Shown piece by piece: positions 40,649 to 49,050 of a stretch of DNA of 64,000 bases (the stretch's first letter is position 1; each line of letters starts with the position of its first letter). This DNA comes from Streptomyces sp. 3214.6 (GTDB lineage Bacteria; Actinomycetota; Actinomycetes; Streptomycetales; Streptomycetaceae). Under the pieces are notes generated by a model. The model ran no database searches. It had not been told where the DNA came from and saw only the letters and a list, made by a program, of their open reading frames with translations. Where the stretch lies: NCBI RefSeq assembly GCF_900129855.1, contig NZ_LT670819.1, positions 3,410,001 to 3,474,000 on the forward strand, written 5' to 3'. The position numbers and the translations under genes were made by a program.

Positions 40649-41509
40649 ATGCTCAGGCTGGGCAGGCGTGAATTCGGCGCGCACGAGCCGGTGATCATGG
40701 CGATCGTGAACCGCACCCCGGACTCCTTCTACGACCAGGGCGCGACCTTCCGTGACGAGCCGGCCCTCGCGCGCGTGGAGCAGGCGGTGTCGGAGGGCGC
40801 CGCCATCATCGACATCGGCGGCGTGAAGGCCGGGCCCGGTGCCGAAGTGACGGCTCAGGAGGAGGCCAGGCGGACGGTCGGCTTCGTGGCCGAGGTGCGG
40901 CGGCGCTTCCCGGACGTGATCATCAGCGTGGACACCTGGCGGGCCGAGGTCGGGGAGGCGGTCTGCGAGGCGGGCGCGGATCTCCTGAACGACGCGTGGG
41001 GCGGCGTGGATCCGCAGCTGGCGGAGGTGGCGGCGCGGTACGGGGTCGGGCTGGTGTGCACGCACGCGGGGGGCGCCGAGCCGCGGACGCGTCCGCACCG
41101 GGTGACGTACGACGACGTCATGGCCGACATTCTGCGGGTGACGGTGGGGCTGGCGGAGCGGGCGGCGGGGCTGGGGGTGCCGAGGGAGTCGATCATGATC
41201 GATCCCGGGCACGACTTCGGGAAGAACACCCGGCACAGCCTGGAGGCGACCCGGCGGCTCGGGGAGATGGTGGAGACGGGGTGGCCGGTGCTGGTGTCCC
41301 TGTCGAACAAGGACTTCGTCGGGGAGACCCTGGACCGGCCGGTGAAGGAGCGGGTGGTGGGGACCCTGGCCACCACGGCCGTGTCGGCGTGGCTGGGGGC
41401 CCAGGTGTACCGGGTGCACGAGGTGGCGGAGACGCGGCAGGTGCTGGACATGGTGGCGTCGATCGCCGGACACCGGGCTCCGGCGGTGGCGCGGCGGGGA
41501 CTGGCGTGA
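40649..41509 (+). CDS. folP2: Dihydropteroate synthase-like protein (FolP2 type)
   Basis: 286-aa pterin-binding TIM-barrel protein. Segments: MAIVNRTPDSFYDQG (pterin motif), AAIIDIGGVKAGPGAEV, ISVDTWRAEV, DLLNDAWGG, MIDPGHDFGKNT, VSLSNKDF and YRVHEV. The first motif deviates from the canonical NVTPDSFSDGG. By neighbours (tag, divIVA-like, LOG, dapE) it is the counterpart of mycobacterial folP2. That product is reported to lack normal dihydropteroate synthase activity, so folate synthesis should not be assumed. ATG with GGGGAGGTCACAGGGG upstream. Confidence 0.88.
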   Translation: MLRLGRREFGAHEPVIMAIVNRTPDSFYDQGATFRDEPALARVEQAVSEGAAIIDIGGVKAGPGAEVTAQEEARRTVGFVAEVRRRFPDVIISVDTWRAEVGEAVCEAGADLLNDAWGGVDPQLAEVAARYGVGLVCTHAGGAEPRTRPHRVTYDDVMADILRVTVGLAERAAGLGVPRESIMIDPGHDFGKNTRHSLEATRRLGEMVETGWPVLVSLSNKDFVGETLDRPVKERVVGTLATTAVSAWLGAQVYRVHEVAETRQVLDMVASIAGHRAPAVARRGLA

Positions 41510-41534
41510 CCCCGCAGCGCTCACCGGACATGCC

Positions 41535-42293
41535 CTAGCGGCCGGCCTCCTTGGACACCAGGGCCACCGCCTCCTCCACGTCGTCCGTGACATGGAAGAG
41601 CAAGAGGTCCTTGTGCGCCGCCTTGCCCTGGGCGACCAGGGTGTTCTGGAGCCAGTCGATCAGGCCGCCCCAGTACTCGGTGCCGAAGAGGACGATCGGG
41701 AAGCGGGTCACCTTCTGGGTCTGGACGAGGGTGAGGGCCTCGAAGAGTTCGTCGAGGGTGCCGAGGCCGCCGGGCAGGACCACGAAGCCCTGCGCGTACT
41801 TCACGAACATCATCTTCCGCACGAAGAAGTAACGGAAGTTCAGGCCGATGTCGACGTACGGGTTGAGGCCCTGCTCGAAGGGGAGCTCGATGCCGAGGCC
41901 GACGGAGACGCCGCCCGCCTGGCTCGCGCCCTTGTTGGCCGCCTCCATCACGCCGGGGCCGCCGCCCGTGATCACGGCCCATCCGGCGTCGACGAGGGCG
42001 CCGCCCAGCCGTACGCCCGCCTCGTACTCCGCGGAGTCCACGGGGGTGCGGGCGGAGCCGAACACGCTGATGGCCGGGGGGAGTTCGGCGAGAGTGCCGA
42101 AGCCCTCGATGAACTCCGACTGGATGCGCAGGACCCGCCAGGGGTCGGTGTGAACCCAGTCCGAGGGAGCCCGTTCGTCCAGCAGCCGCTGGTCCGTGGT
42201 GCTCGCCTGCACCTGGTCCCGCCTGCGGAGGACCGGTCCCAGGCGCTGCTCGTCCGGCGGCTGCTTCTTGCCCTCTGGGTTGCCTGTAGCCAT
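41535..42293 (-). CDS. LOG-family (TIGR00730) Rossmann protein
   Basis: 252-aa protein. SVFGSARTPVDS, then VITGGGPGVMEAANKGASQAGG and the signature VVLPGGLGTLDELFEALTLVQ (PGGxGTxxE). Family members are cytokinin riboside 5'-monophosphate phosphoribohydrolases or related nucleotide hydrolases. The long N-terminal extension (~75 residues) is usual in actinobacterial members. Convergent with folP2 and adjacent to dapE. Confidence 0.9.
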   Translation of the reverse strand: MATGNPEGKKQPPDEQRLGPVLRRRDQVQASTTDQRLLDERAPSDWVHTDPWRVLRIQSEFIEGFGTLAELPPAISVFGSARTPVDSAEYEAGVRLGGALVDAGWAVITGGGPGVMEAANKGASQAGGVSVGLGIELPFEQGLNPYVDIGLNFRYFFVRKMMFVKYAQGFVVLPGGLGTLDELFEALTLVQTQKVTRFPIVLFGTEYWGGLIDWLQNTLVAQGKAAHKDLLLFHVTDDVEEAVALVSKEAGR

Positions 42294-42405
42294 GGTGAGC
42301 TCCCTCCGCTTGCGGGTTGTTCCATCTCAGCCTAGATCTACGCGGGTTACCGGCGGGGGACGTCGGCGTGTCCGCCGTGAAGCGTCCGCGGGCCGGTCCG
42401 GCGGA

Positions 42406-43485
42406 TCAGGCCGTCAGCCAGGTCCGCAGGCGTTCCTCGCCCGCCAGGATCTTCGCCGTTTCCACGCGTTCGTCCCGCTTGTGCGCCAAGTGCGGGTTGC
42501 CGGGGCCGTAGTTGACGGCGGGGACGCCCAGCGAGGAGAAGCGGCTGACGTCCGTCCAGCCGTACTTGGGCATCGGGACGCCGCCGACCGCCTTGATGAA
42601 GGCGGCCGCGGCCGGGTGGGACAGGCCCGGCAGGGCGGCGGGGCTGTGGTCGGCGACCACGAACTCCTCCACTCCGCAGTCGGCGAAGACCTCGCGGACG
42701 TGCGCGACGGCCTCCGCCTCGCTGCGGTCGGGCGCATAGCGGAAGTTGACGGTGACGACGCAACTGTCGGGGATGACGTTGCCGGCCACTCCGCCGGTGA
42801 TGCCGACCGCGTTGAGGCCCTCCCGGTACTCCAGGCCGTCGATGACCGGGTAGCGCGGCTCGTAGGAGGCCAGGCGGGCCAGGATCGGGGCCGCGGCGTG
42901 GACGGCGTTGGAGCCCATCCAGGAGCGCGCCGAGTGGGACCGCTCGCCCTTCGTCTTCAGCAGGACCCGCAGGGTGCCCTGGCAGCCGCCCTCCACCTGG
43001 CCGTCGGAGGGCTCCAGCAGCACCGCGAAGTCGCCCGTCAGCCACTCCGGGCGGTGCTCGGCCACGTGCCCCAGGCCGTTGAGGTCGGCGGCGACCTCCT
43101 CGTTGTCGTAGAAGACGAAGGTCAGGTCGCGGTTGGGGGCCGGTACCGTCGCCGCGATGCGCAGCTGGACCGCGACGCCCGCCTTCATGTCGCAGGTGCC
43201 GCAGCCCCACAGGACCCCGTCCTCGTCCAGGCGCGAGGGGACGTTGTCGGCGATCGGGACGGTGTCGATGTGCCCGGCGAGGACCACGCGCTCGGCGCGG
43301 CCCAGGTTCGTGCGGGCGACCACGTTGTTGCCGTAGCGGTCCACCGTCAGGTGGGGCAGCGTGCGCAGGGCGGTCTCGATGGCGTCCGCGAGGGGCTTCT
43401 CGGTGCCGCTCTCGGAGGGGAAGTCCACGAGCTGCGCGGTGAGGAGCGCGGCGTCCAGCGTGAGGTCAAGCGGGGTGTCGGCCAT
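42406..43485 (-). CDS. dapE: Succinyl-diaminopimelate desuccinylase
   Basis: 359-aa M20-family zinc hydrolase. VLAGHIDTVPIADN carries the first zinc His and Asp, GCGTCDMKAGVAV the bridging Asp, and FVFYDNEEVAADLNGL the catalytic Glu pair; a C-terminal NYGPGNPHLAHKRDE gives the last His. It releases LL-diaminopimelate from its N-succinyl form, in the lysine/peptidoglycan branch shared with dapC 2 kb downstream. Start at a TAGGGT-based leaderless promoter, with no ribosome binding site. Confidence 0.93.
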   Translation of the reverse strand: MADTPLDLTLDAALLTAQLVDFPSESGTEKPLADAIETALRTLPHLTVDRYGNNVVARTNLGRAERVVLAGHIDTVPIADNVPSRLDEDGVLWGCGTCDMKAGVAVQLRIAATVPAPNRDLTFVFYDNEEVAADLNGLGHVAEHRPEWLTGDFAVLLEPSDGQVEGGCQGTLRVLLKTKGERSHSARSWMGSNAVHAAAPILARLASYEPRYPVIDGLEYREGLNAVGITGGVAGNVIPDSCVVTVNFRYAPDRSEAEAVAHVREVFADCGVEEFVVADHSPAALPGLSHPAAAAFIKAVGGVPMPKYGWTDVSRFSSLGVPAVNYGPGNPHLAHKRDERVETAKILAGEERLRTWLTA

Positions 43486-43492
43486 GCCGTCG

Positions 43493-43498
43493 ACCCTA
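43493..43498 (-). promoter_or_regulatory. -10 element of leaderless promoter (dapE)
   Basis: TAGGGT on the minus strand, 7 nt (CGACGGC) before ATG at 43485. Confidence 0.5.
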
Positions 43499-43568
43499 AC
43501 GCGCCAGTCGACCGTCCCGACTGTTGCCCGCTGTGCGCACCTGCCTCCTGCTCCTCGGTACTCTCCAG

Positions 43569-43574
43569 TACCTT
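43569..43574 (+). promoter_or_regulatory. -10 element of leaderless promoter (lysozyme-like gene)
   Basis: TACCTT, then GTACGC, then GTG at 43581. Confidence 0.5.
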
Positions 43575-43580
43575 GTACGC

Positions 43581-44594
43581 GTGCCAGAGCCGTCCCCCTC
43601 CCCCAAGCGCCGCGGCCGCCTCCTCCGTTTCGGGGCGGCCTGCGTGGTCCTGTCCGCCGTCGCGGGTTATGTCGTGGTGCAGTACGTCACCGGCGGTACC
43701 GGTGATCCGGGCTGCAGAGTCGTTTCTGGCGACGCGAACGGGACGAGTTACAAGTTCACGCCCGAGCAGGCGGTGAACGCGGCCACGATCGCCGCCGTCG
43801 GCACCGACCGGGCCATGCCCGAGCGGGCCGTGGCGATCGCGCTCGCGACCGCCATCCAGGAGTCGGGGCTGCGCAACCTCGCGCACGGCGACCGTGATTC
43901 GCTCGGCCTGTTCCAGCAGCGGCCCTCGCAGGGCTGGGGCACCGAGCAGCAGGTCACGGACCCGGCGTACGCGGCGAACATCTTCTACGAGCACCTCGCC
44001 AAGGTGCGCGGCTACACCGAACTCCCGCTGACCGTGGCCGCGCAGCGCGTGCAGCGCAGCGGCTACCCGGAGGCGTACGCCAAGCACGAGCCGGACGCCA
44101 CGGTGCTGGCCGCCGCGCTGACCGGGACGTCGGCGGCCACGCTGACCTGCGACGGCCGAGCGGGCGCCACGACCAGCACGGGCCCGGCCGCGGTGCGGGC
44201 GGCGCTGGCCCGGGACTTCGGGCAGGCCGCGCGCCGGGAGGCGAGTGCGGCGGAATCCGACTCCGCCGCCGAGGGCGCCTCGGCGGCCGGTGCCAGGACC
44301 CCGGTCATGGAGACCAGCGGGCGGACCGTGACGCTGCCCGTGTCCGAGGACACCACCGGCGGGGGGCGCAGTGCCGGCGAGTGCGGATGGCAGCTGGCTC
44401 ACTGGGCGGTGGCCAACGCCTCGGCCCTGCGCATCGAGCGCGTCTCCTACGCGGGCCGGGAGTGGGTCTCCGGGAACACCGACAGCAAGTGGCGGGCGAT
44501 CGGTGCGACCAGCGCGGAGGCCGCCGGGACGTCCGGTGGGGCCTCGGGGGCGGGCGGCGACACCGGCAGCGTGCGGATCGTCACCGCTCAGTAG
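43581..44594 (+). CDS. Membrane-anchored protein with lysozyme-like domain
   Basis: 337-aa protein. One N-terminal TM (LLRFGAACVVLSAVAGYVVVQYV) is followed by an outer domain: AIALATAIQESGLRNLAHGDRDSLGLFQQRPSQGWGTEQQVTDPAYAANIFYEHL. This resembles lytic-transglycosylase/phage-lysozyme folds, with a Glu in AIQESGL as a candidate catalytic residue. Such genes are sometimes annotated as heavy-metal transporters in Streptomyces, which the sequence does not support. A Cys-containing C-terminal domain follows an A/S/E-rich linker. Divergent from dapE, leaderless-type start. Confidence 0.8.
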   Translation: MPEPSPSPKRRGRLLRFGAACVVLSAVAGYVVVQYVTGGTGDPGCRVVSGDANGTSYKFTPEQAVNAATIAAVGTDRAMPERAVAIALATAIQESGLRNLAHGDRDSLGLFQQRPSQGWGTEQQVTDPAYAANIFYEHLAKVRGYTELPLTVAAQRVQRSGYPEAYAKHEPDATVLAAALTGTSAATLTCDGRAGATTSTGPAAVRAALARDFGQAARREASAAESDSAAEGASAAGARTPVMETSGRTVTLPVSEDTTGGGRSAGECGWQLAHWAVANASALRIERVSYAGREWVSGNTDSKWRAIGATSAEAAGTSGGASGAGGDTGSVRIVTAQ

Positions 44595-44929
44595 TACGGG
44601 ACCTCACCCGTCCGGGTCGTGTGCGGGTCGTTCGGACGGGCGGGTGCTCAGGTTTTCGCGCCGTCACCCTCGCGTGCCGCGAAACCGTTGAGGACAAAGG
44701 GCTTCAAGGGTTTGGCGGACTTTCACATCGGGCGGTTTTTGCCCGTTTTTATCCGCAGCCGATAATGCGACGCATTGCCAACTCTTTACGTCGGCCGTGC
44801 GCAACCTTCGCGGGCTTCGAGCGGTAGTCACTGCGTCCGGGCCCGGACAGCCAGACAGACAGCCAGTCAGTCAGTCAGTCAGTGCGTCAGTCACAGACAG
44901 TTCTTGTTCTCTCCCGTCGAAGGAGCATC
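44595..44929 (+). promoter_or_regulatory. Intergenic region with hairpin and (CAGT)n microsatellite
   Basis: 335 bp without a supported gene. Around 44732 a CGGGC/GCCCG hairpin encloses a run of T, and the region is AT-richer than average (GATAATGCG at 44760). A CAGT/CAGA tetranucleotide repeat runs from about 44849 to 44898, directly before the AAGGAG site of the secreted-protein gene. Confidence 0.6.
44849..44898. repeat. (CAGT)n / CAGA microsatellite
   Basis: ACAG units, four to five CAGT units in tandem (GCCAGTCAGTCAGTCAGTCA), then a degenerate tail. Tetranucleotide repeats in a 5' UTR can slip; here the copy number would change the leader length. Confidence 0.7.
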
Positions 44930-45379
44930 ATGTCCCTCCCCCTGACCCGCCGGATCGCCCGTGCCGCGCTGCTCGTCGCTGCAGGAGCGGCCGCCGGGGT
45001 CGGTGCGGCCGGCTCCGCCAGCGCGGCCCCCAGCCTTCCCGCCGCTCCGAACCTCGGCGGACTGACCGCCCTGGACACGGCGAACGTCGGCAACACGGTC
45101 GACGGCGCGACGCAGCACGTCACCGGGCTCGCGGGTGAGACCGGCGGCAAGGCCGTCAAGCAGGCGGTGCCGGTCGCGGGCAAGACCGGCGGCAAGGCCG
45201 TGAAGAAGGCGGCGCCGGTGGCGCAGAAGACGGCAGGCGAGGCGGCGGGCTCCGCCGGGGACCTCCTCGGGGACACCGCGTCGACCGCCACGAAGGGCGG
45301 GCTGCCGACGGACTCGCTCACCAAGGGTGGGCTGCCGGGTGCGGAGACCCTGCCGGTGAAGAGCCTGCCGCTGGGCTAA
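44930..45379 (+). CDS. Small secreted Ala/Gly/Lys-rich repeat protein
   Basis: 149-aa protein with a Sec-type signal (MSLPLTRRIARAALLVAAGAAAGVGAAGSASA, cleavage after ASA). The mature part holds repeats of ETGGKAVKQAVPVA / KTGGKAVKKAAPVA / KTAGEAAG, then TKGGLPTDSLTKGGLPGAETLPV. No cysteine is present in the mature part. It resembles the many small exported proteins of Streptomyces; function unknown. AAGGAG is 4 nt before the ATG. A strong terminator follows. Confidence 0.82.
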   Translation: MSLPLTRRIARAALLVAAGAAAGVGAAGSASAAPSLPAAPNLGGLTALDTANVGNTVDGATQHVTGLAGETGGKAVKQAVPVAGKTGGKAVKKAAPVAQKTAGEAAGSAGDLLGDTASTATKGGLPTDSLTKGGLPGAETLPVKSLPLG

Positions 45380-45409
45380 GAGCCTGGCTCTGAGCCGCCC
45401 GCACAGCAG

Positions 45410-45446
45410 CGAGAAGGGACCCGGGGCTGCCCCGGGTCCCTTCTCG
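45410..45446 (+). terminator. Perfect 17-bp hairpin terminator
   Basis: Arms 45410-45426 and 45430-45446 with a 3-nt loop (CTG), no mismatch, then TTGAT. It lies between convergent stops of the secreted-protein gene and dapC. Confidence 0.88.
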
Positions 45447-45466
45447 TTGATACAGTCCCGCGCCTT

Positions 45467-46564
45467 TCAGGTCAGTCGTTCCACCGCTGCTCGAACGCGT
45501 TCGTCCGTCGCCGTCAACGCCACGCGCACGAACTGCTCGCCCGCCGTGCCGTAGAAGTCGCCGGGGGCGACCAGGATGCCCCGGTCCGCCAGGTGGGCGA
45601 CCGTGGTCCAGCAGGACTCGTCCTTGGTGGCCCAGAGGTAGAGGCTGGCCTCGCTGTGTTCGATGCGGAAGCCGTGCCCGATCAGCGCCGCCCGCAGGGA
45701 CGCGCGGCGCGCCGCGTAGCGCTCGCGCTGTTCGCGGACGTGGACGTCGTCGCCGAGGGCCGCCACGACCGCCGCCTGGGTGGGCGCCGGCGTCATCATG
45801 CCGCCGTGCTTGCGGATCTCCAGCAGCGGGCCGAGGACGGCCGGATCACCGGCCAGGAAGGCCGCCCGGTAGCCGGCCAGGTTGGACCGCTTGGAGAGGG
45901 AGTGCACGGAGACGATGCCCTCGTAAGAGCCACCGTTGACGTCCGGGTGGAGGACCGAGACCGGGTCGGCCTCCCAGCCCAGCTCCAGGTAGCACTCGTC
46001 GGAGAAGAGCAGGACGCCGTGCTCGCGGGCCCACGCGACGATCCGTGTCAGCTCCTCCTTGCCCAGCACCCGGCCCGTCGGGTTCGATGGCGAGTTGAGC
46101 CAGAGCAGCTTCAGGCCCTCGGGGTCCAGAGTCGTCGGGTCGTCGTAGACCTCGTAATCGGCGCGGGCCAGACGGGCGCCGACCTCGTACGTCGGGTAGG
46201 CCAGACGCGGGTGGGCCACGCGGTCGCCGGGGCCGAGGCCCAGCTGGGTCGGCAGCCAGGCCACGAGCTCCTTGGAGCCGACGATCGGCAGGACATGGCG
46301 GTGGGTGACCTCGCGGGCGCCCAGCCGGCGCTCCAGCCAGCCGGTGATCGCGTCGCGCAGCGCCGGGGTGCCCCACACCGTGGGATAGCCCGGGGAGTCC
46401 GCCGCGTCGATCAGCGCCTTCTGGATCAGGTCGGGCACCGGGTCGACCGGGGTGCCGACGGAGAGGTCGACGATGCCGTCCGGGTGCGCTGCGGCCGTCT
46501 TCTTGTACGGCTCCAGCTTGTCCCAGGGGAAGGTGGGCAGGCGGTCGGAGACTACGGAGGACAC
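45467..46564 (-). CDS. dapC: Succinyldiaminopimelate aminotransferase
   Basis: 365-aa PLP-dependent class I/II aminotransferase. DLSVGTPVDPVPDLIQKAL opens the protein, LLWLNSPSNPTGRVL is the PLP-phosphate/aspartate motif, and SVHSLSKRSNLAGYR carries the Schiff-base lysine. In this actinobacterial context it is the DapC step, converting N-succinyl-2-amino-6-ketopimelate to N-succinyl-LL-diaminopimelate, the substrate of DapE encoded nearby. GTG start. Gene order fdxA-dapC is the same as in M. tuberculosis (Rv1177-Rv1178). Confidence 0.92.
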   Translation of the reverse strand: MSSVVSDRLPTFPWDKLEPYKKTAAAHPDGIVDLSVGTPVDPVPDLIQKALIDAADSPGYPTVWGTPALRDAITGWLERRLGAREVTHRHVLPIVGSKELVAWLPTQLGLGPGDRVAHPRLAYPTYEVGARLARADYEVYDDPTTLDPEGLKLLWLNSPSNPTGRVLGKEELTRIVAWAREHGVLLFSDECYLELGWEADPVSVLHPDVNGGSYEGIVSVHSLSKRSNLAGYRAAFLAGDPAVLGPLLEIRKHGGMMTPAPTQAAVVAALGDDVHVREQRERYAARRASLRAALIGHGFRIEHSEASLYLWATKDESCWTTVAHLADRGILVAPGDFYGTAGEQFVRVALTATDERVRAAVERLT

Positions 46565-46596
46565 GGTTACTGGCTCACTTTCGTACGTACGGCAAA

Positions 46597-46650
46597 CGCC
46601 TCGGTCCCGTACGGCGATCAGGCGTGATCAGGCCGTACGGGACCGAGGCG
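46597..46650 (-). terminator. Perfect 18-bp stem between fdxA and dapC
   Basis: Arms 46597-46614 and 46633-46650, no mismatch. The 18-nt loop contains a second small stem GATCA/TGATC. It separates two co-oriented genes, so dapC probably has its own promoter or is read through at reduced level. Confidence 0.75.
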
Positions 46651-46677
46651 GCGCGTTGTGCGGGCCGCTGGTGCGGA

Positions 46678-46998
46678 TTACTCGGCCTGCGGCGGCAGCG
46701 CGGCGACGAAGGGGTGGTCGCGCTCGATCAGACCCAGCTTGCTGGCGCCGCCGGGCGAGCCGAGGTCGTCGAAGAACTCGACGTTCGCCTTGTAGTAGTC
46801 CTTCCACTCCTCCGGAGTGTCGTCCTCGTAGAAGATCGCCTCGACCGGGCAGACCGGTTCACAGGCGCCGCAGTCGACGCATTCGTCCGGGTGGATGTAC
46901 AAGGACCGCTGGCCCTCGTAGATACAGTCGACCGGGCACTCTTCGATGCACGCCTTGTCCTTCACGTCGACACAAGGCTGCGCGATGACGTAGGTCAC
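46678..46998 (-). CDS. fdxA: Seven-iron ferredoxin
   Basis: 106-aa [3Fe-4S][4Fe-4S] ferredoxin. VIAQPCVDVKDKACIEECPVDC supplies the first cluster set (with the second Cys of the canonical CxxC replaced, as in 7Fe proteins). DECVDCGACEPVCPVEAI binds the second. It carries electrons to partner oxidoreductases, often cytochromes P450 in actinomycetes. GTG start at 46998 with GGAGGAACG upstream. Length is typical (105-110 aa). Confidence 0.95.
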   Translation of the reverse strand: MTYVIAQPCVDVKDKACIEECPVDCIYEGQRSLYIHPDECVDCGACEPVCPVEAIFYEDDTPEEWKDYYKANVEFFDDLGSPGGASKLGLIERDHPFVAALPPQAE

Positions 46999-47138
46999 GC
47001 TGTCGTTCCTCCTCGATAGGGCGCTGGCGGGCCTCCTCAGGCTCCGCCGCCTGGCGCGCGGGAGCGCGGCGTCGTCGATGCCCGCCCCTAGTATCTCCGT
47101 TCTTGGCCATGATCCGAACAGGAGGGGTGAACTGACCA

Positions 47139-48170
47139 GTGGGAATATCGTCCGCCGGACGCCTTGAGGTCCGCATCACCACTGCTGACGTGGGCAAACG
47201 TGTCTCTGTGCGATGTCTGACCAGCGTTGGGGTAACCGAGGGGAAATTCACCGACACGGTGGGTGTTCTCACATCATGGGACGCCGGTGTGCTCACGATC
47301 ACACGGAAGAGCGGGGAGACCGCCCTGATTGACGAGTCCTCGCTGGTCGCCGGGAAGGTCGTGCCGGCCGCGCCCGCCCGGCGCCGGGGGCCGGCCGCCT
47401 CGTACGAGGAGCTCGCCCGGGTCGCGGCCCGGGCGTGGCGTCCCGTGGAGAGCGAGCGGCTCGGCGGGTGGGAGCTGCGGGCCGCCGCCGGGTTCACGCG
47501 GCGCGCCAACTCGGTGCTGCCGCTCGGCGACCCGGGCGTGTCGCTCGACGCGGCCCTGGACGCCGTACGGCGCTGGTACGGCGAGCGTGGGCTGCCCGCC
47601 TACGTGCAGACGGCGACGGGGGCCGAGGGCGCCCAGGAGCTGCTGTGCGCGGAGCTGGAGCGGCGGGGGTGGGTGCGTGAGGTGACGGCGGAGCTGTGGG
47701 TGGGCGCGCTGGCGCCGGTCGCGGACCGGGCGGACGCTGAGGGTGTGGCGCTGGCCCGGGAGGCCGACGAGGCCTGGCTGGCGCGGTACCAGCGCAAGGG
47801 GGTGAGCGAGGTGGCCCTGAAGGTGCTGGGGGCTGGGCCGTCGGTGTGGTTCGCCTCCGTGCCCGGCGCGTCCGGCGCTGCTCCGGCCGCGATCGGGCGG
47901 CTGGTCGTGGACGGGCGGTGGGCCGGGTTCGCCGCCGTCGAGGTCGATCCGGCGCAGCGGCGCAAGGGGCTCGCCACGACCGTGATGGGCGCGCTGGCCC
48001 GGCGGGCGCTGGCGGAGGGGGCGTCGGCGGCCTGGCTGCAGGTGGAGACGGAGAACGCGGGGGCGCGGGCGATGTACACCGGGCTGGGCTTCGGCGCGCA
48101 TCACGCGTACCACCACTATCGGGAACCCTCGCTGGAGTCGTCGCCGGGGTCGTCGCTGGAGTCGTCGTGA
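47139..48170 (+). CDS. GNAT-family N-acetyltransferase with N-terminal accessory domain
   Basis: 343-aa protein. Residues ~5-75 form a small beta domain (DVGKRVSVRCLTSVGVTEGKFTDTVGVLTSW). The GNAT domain occupies the C-terminal half, with FAAVEVDPAQRRKGLATTVMGALARRALAEGA (motif A, Q/RxxGxG/A acetyl-CoA loop) and VETENAGARAMYTGLGF (motif B). Substrate unknown. The C-terminus has ESSPGSSLESS, encoded by a small tandem repeat. GTG start; the stop overlaps the next gene's GTG as GTGA, implying coupling. Confidence 0.85.
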   Translation: MGISSAGRLEVRITTADVGKRVSVRCLTSVGVTEGKFTDTVGVLTSWDAGVLTITRKSGETALIDESSLVAGKVVPAAPARRRGPAASYEELARVAARAWRPVESERLGGWELRAAAGFTRRANSVLPLGDPGVSLDAALDAVRRWYGERGLPAYVQTATGAEGAQELLCAELERRGWVREVTAELWVGALAPVADRADAEGVALAREADEAWLARYQRKGVSEVALKVLGAGPSVWFASVPGASGAAPAAIGRLVVDGRWAGFAAVEVDPAQRRKGLATTVMGALARRALAEGASAAWLQVETENAGARAMYTGLGFGAHHAYHHYREPSLESSPGSSLESS

Positions 48171-49021
48171 GCGGGTTCGACGCCGGGTTCGACTTCGGTG
48201 AGGTGCGGCGGCGGTTCGCCGAGGAGGCGCGGGCCGAGCGGCCCGATCTGGCCCTGCTGTGCCTGCTGATCGGCGCGGCGGCCGACCCGGAGCTGGACGA
48301 GGCCGGTCTGGACGCCGCCCAGATCGAGCTGGACCGGCTGGCGGGGCAGCTGCCGTACCGGCCCGGCGGTCCGCGGGCGTGGGCGGTGGCGCTGCGGGAG
48401 CTGCTCGGCGAGGGGTACGGGTTCGGCGGCTCCGCCGCGGACTACGACCGGCTGGAGTCGTCGCTGCTGCACCAGGTGCTGGTACGGCGGCGGGGGCTGC
48501 CGATCCTGCTGTCGGTGGTGTGGGTGGAGGTGGCACGGCGGGCCGGGGCGCCGGTGTACGGGGTCGCGCTGCCCGGGCACTTCGTGGTGGGGTTCGGGCC
48601 GCCCACGGACCTCGAGCGGCAGGTGCTCGTCGATCCCTTCGACGGGGGGCGGGTGCTGTCGGGCGGCGACGCGGAGCTGCTGGTAGCCGGGGCGACGGGG
48701 GCTCCTCTGGAGACGTCGATGTTGACGCCGGCCGAGCCGTTGGAGGTGGTGACGCGGATTCTGAACAACATCCGGTCATGGGCCGCGGCGCGCCCGGAGC
48801 GGTCGGATGTCGCCCTGTGGGCCGTGGAGTTGGCGTTGGCGGTGCCCTCGCATCCGGCCAGATTGCGGTACGAGAAGGGGCAGTTGCTGGTGCGGCGGGG
48901 GGATTTCCTGGGCGGGGCCGCGGAGTTGGAGGAGTACGCGGGGCTGGTGGAGGTCGTGGACGAGGAGGCCGCGGAGCGCGTGCGGAAGGAGGCGTTCGCT
49001 GCGCGGGCGATGCTGAACTGA
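48167..49021 (+). CDS. SirB1-like transglutaminase-fold protein
   Basis: 284-aa protein. LLHQVLVRRRGLPILLSVVWVEVARRAGAPVYGVALPGHFVVGF is the UPF0162/SirB1 signature, with the conserved RxGxP and PGHF elements of a transglutaminase-like domain. The C-terminal part is helical and TPR-like (LRYEKGQLLVRRGDFLGGAAELEEYAGL). Enzymatic activity has not been shown for the family. Co-translated with the GNAT gene. Confidence 0.85.
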   Translation: MSGFDAGFDFGEVRRRFAEEARAERPDLALLCLLIGAAADPELDEAGLDAAQIELDRLAGQLPYRPGGPRAWAVALRELLGEGYGFGGSAADYDRLESSLLHQVLVRRRGLPILLSVVWVEVARRAGAPVYGVALPGHFVVGFGPPTDLERQVLVDPFDGGRVLSGGDAELLVAGATGAPLETSMLTPAEPLEVVTRILNNIRSWAAARPERSDVALWAVELALAVPSHPARLRYEKGQLLVRRGDFLGGAAELEEYAGLVEVVDEEAAERVRKEAFAARAMLN

Positions 49022-49050
49022 CCGCCTCAGCGCCATAGGGGTTCTGTGCG

